A stretch of 32,723 nucleotides of DNA from positions 1 to 32,723 of the forward strand of contig JAJRPO010000064.1 in assembly GCA_024280735.1 (NCBI GenBank). Direction: 5' to 3'. Shown here piece after piece: positions 25,979-32,723 of this stretch. The position numbers and the translations under genes are program-made. Positions within the stretch are counted from its first letter, which is position 1. Each line of letters begins with the position of its first letter. Origin of the DNA: Alphaproteobacteria bacterium (lineage in GTDB: Bacteria > Pseudomonadota > Alphaproteobacteria > Rhodobacterales > Rhodobacteraceae). The notes beneath the pieces are model-generated. The model had not been told where the DNA came from. It was given only the letters and a program-made list of their open reading frames with translations, and searched no databases.

Positions 25979-27628
25979 ATGCTAATCACCTATTTCGGCG
26001 GCGAAGTCGACTTTATCGGCGCTCAGTTTTTCACTTCAGCTGCATCGGAAATCGACGTATTGTCGGTTTCCTCCACTCAGGCTGTATTGCAGCAATCTGA
26101 CACCGGGGCGACGATGACTGTTAACGGTACTGGCTTTACCTTTGTCTCGCCATCTGACACGGACCCAACCGGCGGCACAATCTCTGACATTAGCTTTTCA
26201 CGCGACGGCAGTGTCGTTGCAACAATAACGGGTCTCAGCTGGAATTTGGACGCATACGACAATGCAGTGCAAGCGGCGGAGCAAGGTAACTTGGCACCGC
26301 TCAATGCCTTTTGGAATGCCGATCCGATTACCTTTGATGCCTCGAATGCGACGAACAGCGTTCTTATGGACGGACAGGACGTTACTTTTACAACCCCTTT
26401 GACCGTCACGGGCACTAGCTTTAACGATCTATTAATTGGTGGCACAAAAAATGACCGGCTCACACCGGGCGAAAGCCAAGGTTATGATGTGGTGCGCGGG
26501 ACCGCTGGCAACGACAAGATTGTCTATTCTGACAGTCTGATAAACTATCAGAAATTGGACTATTCCGGCCTGTCCAAACGCATCAACATTACCATTGATG
26601 GCGCGACCAACACGGGGACGGTCAAGAAAGGCACCCTTGGCACTGACAAGCTGATTGACATCGCCAACCCGTTGGAATCCGGCTGGACCACAGGCGGGTT
26701 TGGTCTGCATGGCACTGCGTTCAAGGACATTTTCACGCTGAATGGCGGTGAAGAAACATGGATGCAGGTATCCGGTGGCGCTGGTAAAGACACCTTTAAT
26801 CTAACACTCGATGGTTTTATCCGACTCGATTACTTATGGGACGGGGCTGACGGCCCAACCCAAGGCGTCAATATCAACATCGCCAAGGGCAAAGCTTTTA
26901 ACGATGGCTTTGGCAATCGGGACCTGATTAACATTACTGACGGTGACGGAAGGTTGCAAATTCGTGGCACAAACTTCGACGACAAAATAATTGGCAGCAG
27001 CCGCGATGAAGATTTCATCTCTGAGATGGGCCGCAATGTGATCAATGGCGGCGGCGGCGTAGATACCATCCGCTATGACCATGGTGGCGTGAATAATGTT
27101 AGAGTTGATTTGGCGGCCAAAAGTGCCTCTGTTGTCTATTTTGATCTGGTTTATCGTGATACTTTGATCAAAATTGAGAATGTTCGCGGCTCCCGCGAGG
27201 GCAATGACACCATAAAAGGCAATGGTGCGGCCAACAAATTGGAGGGCCGTGGCGGCAATGATAAGCTGTTTGGCAAAGGTGGCAGCGATGAATTATACGG
27301 CGAAGAAGGCAACGATGTTTTGAAAGGCGGCAAAGGATTCGACTGGTTGGTCGGCGGCACGGGCAACGACAGGCTTTTTGGCAACGGCGGCCCTGACAAT
27401 TTTGTTTTCGATATAAGCATAAATGAAGGCAAAGACACGGTTTTCGGCTTTAAGGACGGCGTGGACCAAATCGCCGTTGAAGGGGCGGATTTTTCCAACG
27501 TCAGTTCGATAGCAGCCTTTGGCAGTGGCGGCAAACACACCAAAATAATATTGGACAGTGGCACCGAGATCCTGTTGAAAAATACCGACAGCAGCCTGAT
27601 CACCGAGGATGATTTCAACTTTTTCTAA
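25979..27628 (+). CDS. RTX calcium-binding protein, probable type I secretion cargo
   Basis: The 549-residue protein has a unique N-terminal region (1-140) with no family I recognise. Next comes a beta-rich region with scattered RTX-like turns (145-400; TGTSFNDLLIGG, RGTAGNDKI, GTNFDDKIIG). A compact RTX block follows (about 405-470; GNDTIKGNG, GRGGNDKLFG, GGTGNDRLFG). The C-terminal module is FVFDISINEGKDTVFGFKDG ... GTEILLKNTDSSLITEDDFNFF. It has no signal peptide; the tail matches those of the other RTX proteins here. A GGGAG ribosome-binding site precedes the ATG. It is first of three RTX genes in a row. Adhesin, matrix protein or enzyme are all possible. Confidence 0.82.
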   Translation: MLITYFGGEVDFIGAQFFTSAASEIDVLSVSSTQAVLQQSDTGATMTVNGTGFTFVSPSDTDPTGGTISDISFSRDGSVVATITGLSWNLDAYDNAVQAAEQGNLAPLNAFWNADPITFDASNATNSVLMDGQDVTFTTPLTVTGTSFNDLLIGGTKNDRLTPGESQGYDVVRGTAGNDKIVYSDSLINYQKLDYSGLSKRINITIDGATNTGTVKKGTLGTDKLIDIANPLESGWTTGGFGLHGTAFKDIFTLNGGEETWMQVSGGAGKDTFNLTLDGFIRLDYLWDGADGPTQGVNINIAKGKAFNDGFGNRDLINITDGDGRLQIRGTNFDDKIIGSSRDEDFISEMGRNVINGGGGVDTIRYDHGGVNNVRVDLAAKSASVVYFDLVYRDTLIKIENVRGSREGNDTIKGNGAANKLEGRGGNDKLFGKGGSDELYGEEGNDVLKGGKGFDWLVGGTGNDRLFGNGGPDNFVFDISINEGKDTVFGFKDGVDQIAVEGADFSNVSSIAAFGSGGKHTKIILDSGTEILLKNTDSSLITEDDFNFF

Positions 27629-27654
27629 GGCCAAGCCTCTCTTCACAACTCCCT

Positions 27655-27728
27655 ACGGTTGCTAGAATGGTTTTTGTGGCAACCGTCACTGTTTGCAGGA
27701 AACCAATTAGATATAGTAAATTATCTAA
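27655..27728. repeat. Two inverted repeats between the first and second RTX genes
   Basis: ACGGTTGC (27655-27662) and GCAACCGT (27679-27686) form an 8-bp inverted repeat shortly after the first RTX stop, without a U-tract. TTAGATA (27707-27713) and TATCTAA (27722-27728) form a second one, in AT-rich DNA about 60 bases before the next start. The second could be an operator. Confidence 0.4.
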
Positions 27729-27783
27729 CTAGGGCCTGAGGACACTCCCACCGGAAACAATTTCATCAATCTGGAAGATCATT

Positions 27784-29922
27784 ATGACCACCTATACATT
27801 CGCAAGCACCAAGCTAATTTACAAATCGCCAACGAATAACACGCCAACCGAGTTTACGCGGAGCAGGGAAGTTTTCCTCGAGATCAGTTTGCCGGACGCG
27901 GCTAAAACCATCAGTTATGAAATCGCCCCCGGCGCAGAAACCGACGAAATACCCTTGGTTTCGCTGGCAGCCAATCCGATTAACCAACTGACAATCGGAG
28001 ATCGGATTGTGCCAGATACTTGGGAAATCCGTATCGGTGAAATCGCTTGGGGGGCGGGTAAAACCTCACAGGTGATGCGGTTTGATGCGCCAGAAACGGA
28101 TAGCTATTACTTGGTCCGTATTGGCGGAGACGCGCTGCCGTCTTTGGCAAACCCTAAACAGTTAGTTGCATTTGAAAACGGCCTGACAATGGGGGCGATT
28201 ACCAGTGGTCCCTTGGCCCCCGATACCGATATCAACCTGTACGACCTGCCGGTTTTCGAAATGCTCCAAAATGAAACCCTTTACGGCACCAAGGCCGACG
28301 ACCTTTTGAGCGGCGGTTTGGGCTCGGATACTCTCTACGGCAACAGCGGCAATGACGACCTTGATGGCGGCAGCCAAAGTGACGAAATAAGTGGCGGTGT
28401 GGGGGATGATACTTTGTCTGGCGCAAACGGGAAGGACTACCTTCATGGCGACGCAGGGAGCGACACTTTATTTGGTGGCAAAGGCGGTGACAATCTTATT
28501 GGCGACAAGGGAAACGATATCTACTACGGCGGCGCTGGCAACGATAGGATCTATGAGGGCTACGGCGACACAGGGGCTGACATTGCTTTTGGCGGCAACG
28601 GACGAGACTATATAGAAGGTGGTGTCGGTGCTGATGTTCTGTACGGGGATGACGGAAATGACGGGTTAAACGGAGACCAGGGCAAAGATACGTTGTACGG
28701 TGGTAACGGTGATGATCGTCTGGACGGCGGCAAGTTTGGCGATACATTGTATGGTGGCGAGGGAAATGACCGATTGGACGGTGGCAGCTATTCGGGCAAA
28801 GACTTGCTGTTCGGTGGCGCCGGCGATGACACTCTATCCGGACGCGGCGGCGCGGATATTCTTTTTGGTGGCGATGGTGCCGATATTCTGAATGGCGGAA
28901 AGCACAATGACACACTGACGGGCGGCGACGGCGGCGACACATTTGTTTTTGCTGTGACGGCCAAAGAGGGCATGAATACCATCACCGATTTTACCAATGG
29001 TGTTGACCAGATCCAGCTCACCCACCGCAACTATCAAAACGGGCAGAAATTCAGCGATCTGACCATTGCAACGGTTGGGGCAGACACCAAGATCACCCTT
29101 GCCAGCGGTACCGAAATCACGTTGCTCGGTATAGATGCCGCCCTGATTGATGAGACAGATTTCAATGGTTTGCTGTTTGAGGGAACTGCCGACGCGGACA
29201 CCCTGAACGGCAATGCCACTGATGACGAAATCAGCGGGCTGGGCGGTGATGACCTGCTACAGGGCGCTGCTGGCAAGGATACAATTTCCGGCGGCGATGG
29301 TAACGATACCCTATCAGGCGGCGACGATGGTGACAGTTTGACTGGCGGTAATGACAATGATGACCTATCGGGAAATCAAGGCAACGACCGGCTATACGGC
29401 GGCAAAGGGCAAGACAATTTATCGGGCGGGGATGGCGACGATTCAATTGCAGGCGGCGATGGGAATGACAGTATTACCGGTGACGCCGGTGAGGACCGGA
29501 TAACGGGCGACAGAGGTAACGACGTGTTATTCGGCGGTAATGGCAACGACCTAATCTATGGCGGGCATCACGATGACACGCTATTTGGCGGCGCAGGCGA
29601 TGATCGGCTGGATGGGTATACCGGCAATAACACCCTTAACGGTGGCATCGGCAACGATCGGCTAGCGGGCGGCGATAATACTTATGACGAGAATATTTTT
29701 GTCTTTAACGGAACCGAGGATGAAGGCGTTGATACAATAACCAACTTTGTTGATGGTCAGGATTTAATCCGTATCAGCGGCGCAAATTTTGCCGATCTCA
29801 CTTTGGTCGCAGGTGGAAACAAAGGCCAGTACACCATTGTAACACTGGCCAGCGGCACCGAGATTACCATCAAAGGCGTTGAAATAGCCAATATCGACGC
29901 CAGTGATTTCGACTTTATCTAG
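27784..29922 (+). CDS. Large RTX protein with duplicated C-terminal module (paralogue 1)
   Basis: The 712 residues divide into five parts: an N-terminal domain I do not recognise (1-165; TKLIYKSPTNN, ISLPDAAKTISYEI, WEIRIGEIAWGAG), RTX block 1 (165-385), a copy of the C-terminal module (386-462; NTITDFTNGVDQI ... IDETDFNG), RTX block 2 (465-630) and the terminal module (638-712; DTITNFVDGQDLI ... IDASDFDFI). RTX repeats of GGxGxDxLx bind calcium and fold outside the cell. There is no signal peptide, so type I secretion is expected. About half its N-domain is identical to the next gene. It starts 155 bases after the previous RTX gene. Confidence 0.85.
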   Translation: MTTYTFASTKLIYKSPTNNTPTEFTRSREVFLEISLPDAAKTISYEIAPGAETDEIPLVSLAANPINQLTIGDRIVPDTWEIRIGEIAWGAGKTSQVMRFDAPETDSYYLVRIGGDALPSLANPKQLVAFENGLTMGAITSGPLAPDTDINLYDLPVFEMLQNETLYGTKADDLLSGGLGSDTLYGNSGNDDLDGGSQSDEISGGVGDDTLSGANGKDYLHGDAGSDTLFGGKGGDNLIGDKGNDIYYGGAGNDRIYEGYGDTGADIAFGGNGRDYIEGGVGADVLYGDDGNDGLNGDQGKDTLYGGNGDDRLDGGKFGDTLYGGEGNDRLDGGSYSGKDLLFGGAGDDTLSGRGGADILFGGDGADILNGGKHNDTLTGGDGGDTFVFAVTAKEGMNTITDFTNGVDQIQLTHRNYQNGQKFSDLTIATVGADTKITLASGTEITLLGIDAALIDETDFNGLLFEGTADADTLNGNATDDEISGLGGDDLLQGAAGKDTISGGDGNDTLSGGDDGDSLTGGNDNDDLSGNQGNDRLYGGKGQDNLSGGDGDDSIAGGDGNDSITGDAGEDRITGDRGNDVLFGGNGNDLIYGGHHDDTLFGGAGDDRLDGYTGNNTLNGGIGNDRLAGGDNTYDENIFVFNGTEDEGVDTITNFVDGQDLIRISGANFADLTLVAGGNKGQYTIVTLASGTEITIKGVEIANIDASDFDFI

Positions 29923-29930
29923 CCCCTCAC

Positions 29931-29971
29931 CTGTAACGGCTGCCAAGATGGGGGCTTGGCAGCCGTTACAG
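29931..29971. terminator. Long perfect hairpin between the RTX paralogues
   Basis: CTGTAACGGCTGCCAAG (29931-29947) and CTTGGCAGCCGTTACAG (29955-29971) are a perfect 17-bp inverted repeat around the loop ATGGGGG, nine bases after the stop. The following GCTTTG is a poor U-tract. It could be a strong though atypical terminator, or a stabilising 3' structure that sets the relative amounts of the two proteins. Confidence 0.65.
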
Positions 29972-30024
29972 GCTTTGAAAAAACGACGGGATAATTTAAC
30001 GGACTTCAAGATTGGAAATTCAGC

Positions 30025-32259
30025 ATGACCACATATTCATTCGTCGGCACCAAGCTTATTTACAAAAGCAGTGACGGTGCCCCCGCAGAATTCACCGAAA
30101 GCCAGGAAATATACCTTAAATTCTCCCTGCCCGACGCCATTAAAAACCTGAGTTACGCAGTGATCCCCGGGGCGGGCGCAAATGAGTTGCCATTGACCAG
30201 CCTTGCGGCGAACCCGTTTTCCCAACTGTCAATCGGCGGAACCAAAGTAAATGACACTTGGGACATGCGCATCGGTGAAATATCCTGGGGGGGCGGAAAT
30301 ACCACCCAGGTTCTCCGCCTAAGCGCGCCGGGTGAAGGCAGTTATAGCCTGATCCGGCTGGGTGGCGATGCTTTGCCCCTCCTTGACACGGCCACCGAAC
30401 TGGCCAGTTTTGAAACCGCCGCAACATTCGGGGCCATCACCAGCGGCCCCTTGGTGCCTGCAACTGATTTCGGCATTTATCAGCTGCCGTTATTTGCAAT
30501 GTCGCAAAACGAGACCCTCATCGGCACCGCTGCCGATGACATGCTGAGCGGTGGCCTAGGCTCCGATCGCATTTTAGGCAAAGGCGGCAATGATGACCTT
30601 TATGGAGGAGATCAGTCAGACTACATTTACGGTAAAGCGGGGGCGGATACTTTGTCGGGCGGCCGCGGGAATGACAGCCTCGAAGGTGGAAAAGGCGCAG
30701 ATCTGTATTACGGCGGCGCGGGGAATGATTTACTGTCAGATTACTATGGCGGTGGTGGTGCGGATACGATGTATGGCGGCACTGGCAATGACACGGTAAA
30801 TGGCGGTAAGGGCCACGATATTTTATTTGGCGATGCCGGGCACGACCGCCTGTTAGGCTATCAAGGTAAAGATCTGATTTATGGCGGTACTGGCAACGAC
30901 CATATGACCGCTGGCGATGCCGCTGATACCTTGTTTGGCGGCGATGGCGATGACACACTCTATGGCGAAGGCGGTAGCGATACCCTGGACGGCGGCACTG
31001 GTAATGACAGAATCGATGGCGGAGCCGGTAACGATACGCTGAACGGCAGCACTGGCGATGATTATTTAAGCGGATCTACCGGCGCGGACATACTGGGCGG
31101 GGGGGACGGTGATGACACCCTGAACGGGGGCAAAGGCGACGATACATTTACCGGTGGCAGCGGCGCGGATAACTTCCTGTTCACCGCCCAGAGCGAAGGG
31201 TTGAATGTCATTACCGATTTTACAGATGGCGAAGACTTTATTAAGTTTAATGTTTCCCGCAACTTGAAACTCCAGTTTAGCGATTTAACAATCACAACAG
31301 TCGGCACCGACCTGAAAATCGCCCTCCCCAAAGGCACAGAGATCCTGTTGAAGGGCATTGATATATCACAAATTGATGCAAGCGATTTTGCCGGCCTTTA
31401 TTCCGAAGGTACAAGCCTTGCTGATACTTTGACGGGTTTTCTGCACGGCGATAGTATCTATGGTCTGGCGGGTGATGACACCATTTTGGGTCTGGATGGG
31501 AATGACAAGTTAATCGGGGATGACGGCGACGATGTTCTTTCGGGGGGGCTGGGTGATGACTTGTTATTTGCGGGGGCTGGCGCGGACGATGTGTTTGGCA
31601 ACGCCGGTGATGATTTTCTAAGCGGCGGCACTGGAAATGACAAACTCGCCGGGGGGGCCGATGATGATTATCTGAGCGGCGGCACTGGAAATGACAAACT
31701 CGCCGGGGGGGCCGATGATGATTATCTGAATGGGGATGATGGCAATGATGCGCTGCAAGGCAATGCGGGTTTAGATACTCTTTATGGCGGGAACGGCGAT
31801 GACACCTTATCTGGCGGTGATGACGATGATTATATTAATGGGGGCAAAGGCAACGATGTCCTGAACGGGAATGATGGCAATGATCGAATTTATGCCAGCT
31901 ATGGTGACGACATTTTATTCGGCGGTGACGGCGACGACCGGTTGTTTGGAGATTATAGCAATGACACCCTGAACGGCGGCTTTGGTAACGATGTGCTAGA
32001 CGGGGGCTATTCCGGTGGCAGATATGCGGATGTATTTGTTTTTGACGGCACGCAAAACGAAGGCATGGACCGCATCAAACACTTTAGCGATGGATCCGAT
32101 TTAATCCGTATCAGCGGCGCAAATTTCGCCGATGTCACCCTTACCTCCGGTGGATCAAGGGGGCAACACACCATTGTAACACTGGCCAGCGGCACCGAAA
32201 TAACCATCAAAGGCGTTGAAATAGCCAATATCGACGCCAGTGATTTCGATTTTATCTAG
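30025..32259 (+). CDS. Large RTX protein with duplicated C-terminal module (paralogue 2)
   Basis: The 744-residue protein has the same plan as its upstream neighbour: N-domain (1-164), RTX block 1 (165-383), internal module (384-457; NVITDFTDGEDFI ... IDASDFAG), RTX block 2 (463-660) and terminal module (668-744). The N-domains align almost end to end (MTTYSFVGTKLIYKSS; DTWDMRIGEISWGGGNTTQV). The last 30 codons are nearly identical in DNA to those of the neighbour. Block 2 contains an exact 54-bp tandem duplication. Type I secretion and calcium binding are inferred; function is unknown. The TAG stop lies exactly at the left edge of a MITE-like element. Confidence 0.85.
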   Translation: MTTYSFVGTKLIYKSSDGAPAEFTESQEIYLKFSLPDAIKNLSYAVIPGAGANELPLTSLAANPFSQLSIGGTKVNDTWDMRIGEISWGGGNTTQVLRLSAPGEGSYSLIRLGGDALPLLDTATELASFETAATFGAITSGPLVPATDFGIYQLPLFAMSQNETLIGTAADDMLSGGLGSDRILGKGGNDDLYGGDQSDYIYGKAGADTLSGGRGNDSLEGGKGADLYYGGAGNDLLSDYYGGGGADTMYGGTGNDTVNGGKGHDILFGDAGHDRLLGYQGKDLIYGGTGNDHMTAGDAADTLFGGDGDDTLYGEGGSDTLDGGTGNDRIDGGAGNDTLNGSTGDDYLSGSTGADILGGGDGDDTLNGGKGDDTFTGGSGADNFLFTAQSEGLNVITDFTDGEDFIKFNVSRNLKLQFSDLTITTVGTDLKIALPKGTEILLKGIDISQIDASDFAGLYSEGTSLADTLTGFLHGDSIYGLAGDDTILGLDGNDKLIGDDGDDVLSGGLGDDLLFAGAGADDVFGNAGDDFLSGGTGNDKLAGGADDDYLSGGTGNDKLAGGADDDYLNGDDGNDALQGNAGLDTLYGGNGDDTLSGGDDDDYINGGKGNDVLNGNDGNDRIYASYGDDILFGGDGDDRLFGDYSNDTLNGGFGNDVLDGGYSGGRYADVFVFDGTQNEGMDRIKHFSDGSDLIRISGANFADVTLTSGGSRGQHTIVTLASGTEITIKGVEIANIDASDFDFI
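31621..31728 (+). repeat. Perfect 54-bp tandem duplication inside RTX block 2
   Basis: Bases 31621-31674 and 31675-31728 are identical. Each unit encodes 18 residues (SGGTGNDKLAGGADDDYL), that is two RTX nonapeptides, and contains a G7 run. Complete identity, including synonymous positions, means the duplication is recent compared with the other repeats. Confidence 0.95.
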
Positions 32260-32340
32260 GGCGTGTCATCCTTTACCCCTTCGCACTGGTTTCAATTGAG
32301 TGCGGACAGGGTTGCCCCTTTCAAGCGAAATTGGACCTAT

Positions 32341-32439
32341 AGCGTTTCGACTTTTGTCAATTCATCAAACAACGCAATTCCTATTTGAGCGTCAGCGAAA
32401 GACCGGGAAAAGGCGTTTCAACATAAAGTCGAAACGCTT
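32341..32439. repeat. 99-bp inverted-repeat element, copy B (nested)
   Basis: AGCGTTTCGACTTT (32341-32354) and AAAGTCGAAACGCT (32425-32438) are a perfect 14-bp inverted repeat. The interior matches copy A (22002-22102) in several blocks. It lies entirely within the 340-bp MITE-like element, so it either inserted into it or is a module of it. Confidence 0.75.
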
Positions 32440-32476
32440 AAAGTGGCGGATTTTTGTGAAATCCCGAAGGGACGCG

Positions 32477-32562
32477 GCTCATTTTGCACCCCACTTGCAA
32501 CTTTTCGCTGTCGATTACGCAATCGCTGCACTCAAAGTCACGGCGCGGGCTGCAAAATGAGC
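32477..32562. repeat. Inner inverted repeat of the MITE-like element
   Basis: GCTCATTTTGCA (32477-32488) and TGCAAAATGAGC (32551-32562) are a perfect 12-bp inverted repeat about 62 bases apart, lying between copy B and the right terminal repeat. It is a second nested unit with its own arms. Confidence 0.65.
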
Positions 32563-32602
32563 GCGCGCCAGTGCGAAGGGGGAAAGGATGATACGCCCTA
32601 GG

Positions 32603-32723
32603 TGTATAGTCCCAGCTTGTGATGGTCTATTGATATGTGATCATCAGAAGGAAGCACTATGGGACAAGTTTTACATGGCAGCGCCACGACTACGCACGCG
32701 ATCCGAGCGCTCATACAGCGATC
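32603..32723 (+). mobile_element. Left end of an IS481-family element (cut by window edge)
   Basis: The likely terminal repeat begins TGTATAGTCCCAGCTTGTGA at 32603. It is directly preceded by CCTAGG (32597-32602), which fits the NCTAGN target known for IS481. The transposase starts 56 bases inside. The right end and second target copy lie beyond the window. Confidence 0.65.
32659..32723 (+). CDS. IS481-family transposase, N-terminal fragment
   Basis: Twenty-one residues, MGQVLHGSATTTHAIRALIQ then RS, are visible before the window ends. They match the common start of IS481-family transposases as I recall it (MGQVLHGSATTT...), which leads into a helix-turn-helix and a DDE integrase core. AGAAGGAAG upstream provides a ribosome-binding site. 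Confidence 0.75.
   Translation, partial: MGQVLHGSATTTHAIRALIQR

Larger units (their letters stand above)
32259..32598. mobile_element. 340-bp MITE-like element with 31-bp terminal inverted repeats
   Basis: Left end 32259-32289 (starting GGGCGTGTCATCC) and right end 32568-32598 (ending GGATGATACGCCC) match as inverted repeats at 29 of 31 positions. TA flanks both ends, consistent with a TA target duplication. There is no transposase frame inside, so it would be non-autonomous. It sits at the stop codon of the RTX gene; the first G of the element serves as the third base of TAG. Inside it are two further inverted-repeat units, described separately. This fills the gene-free stretch between the RTX gene and the IS481 element. 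Confidence 0.75.

Noticed and set aside
28162..28942. Minus-strand open frames opposite the RTX genes
   Set aside because: They mirror the GGxGxDxL codon pattern of the RTX repeats and have no independent support.
28300..32000. Regularly spaced short repeats that might suggest a CRISPR array
   Set aside because: Repeats are degenerate 27-base coding units for RTX nonapeptides in one open frame, with no constant repeat and unique spacers.

Overview
The window looks like a chromosome segment from a marine-type alphaproteobacterium of the Rhodobacterales (Roseobacter/Rhodobacter group). The reasons are the rplU-rpmA-(acetyltransferases)-obgE-proB-proA order, an L21 protein with an Ala/Lys linker and an extra C-terminal domain, a PmtA-type phosphatidylethanolamine N-methyltransferase, the short alphaproteobacterial ProRS next to a lol operon, and several RTX proteins. 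No taxonomic search was possible, so this is inference. Both ends are cut inside insertion sequences: an IS1595-type element on the left and an IS481-type element on the right.

Region by region. (1) 1-138: end of an IS1595-like element. (2) 166-6084, all minus strand: rplU, rpmA, a terminator, a possible 40-residue ORF, two GNAT acetyltransferases with a small two-helix membrane protein between them, a long hairpin, then obgE, proB and proA. (3) 6387-7913, plus: a secreted M64-family zinc peptidase with RTX repeats. (4) 8052-10390: tRNA-Ser(CGA) followed by mobile debris: a serine-recombinase pseudogene, an IS66 element with an internally inverted piece, and an orphan gene fragment. (5) 10394-13586: pmtA, a GNAT, a secreted protein of unknown function, another GNAT and a flavin-reductase-like protein. 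(6) 14045-17979, minus: a REC protein whose second domain looks like a degenerate GGDEF domain, then clpB with a plausible RpoH promoter. (7) 18380-19227: a VbhA-like antitoxin and Fic toxin module between clpB and lepA. (8) lepA, a decayed DNA methyltransferase, a small secreted protein, proS, and the lolC/E-lolD operon. (9) 25979-32259: three consecutive RTX proteins; the last two are tandem paralogues with an N-terminal domain I do not recognise. (10) 32259-32723: a 340-bp MITE-like element with nested inverted repeats, then the start of an IS481 element.

How the genes fit together. The housekeeping blocks (ribosome assembly, proline synthesis, protein disaggregation, back-translocation, prolyl-tRNA charging, lipoprotein export) are ordinary. 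The four RTX proteins share one C-terminal module ending in Asp-Phe-(Asn/Asp)-Phe plus a hydrophobic residue and have no signal peptides, so they are probably cargo of one type I secretion system encoded outside the window.

The most unusual material is the tandem RTX pair, in which the C-terminal module also occurs internally and DNA-level homogenisation is visible. Next come a roughly 100-bp inverted-repeat element present in two copies, one nested inside the 340-bp MITE-like element, and the Fic/VbhA-like module with an altered inhibitory motif. I found no CRISPR array, no rRNA and no clear new multi-gene defence system.
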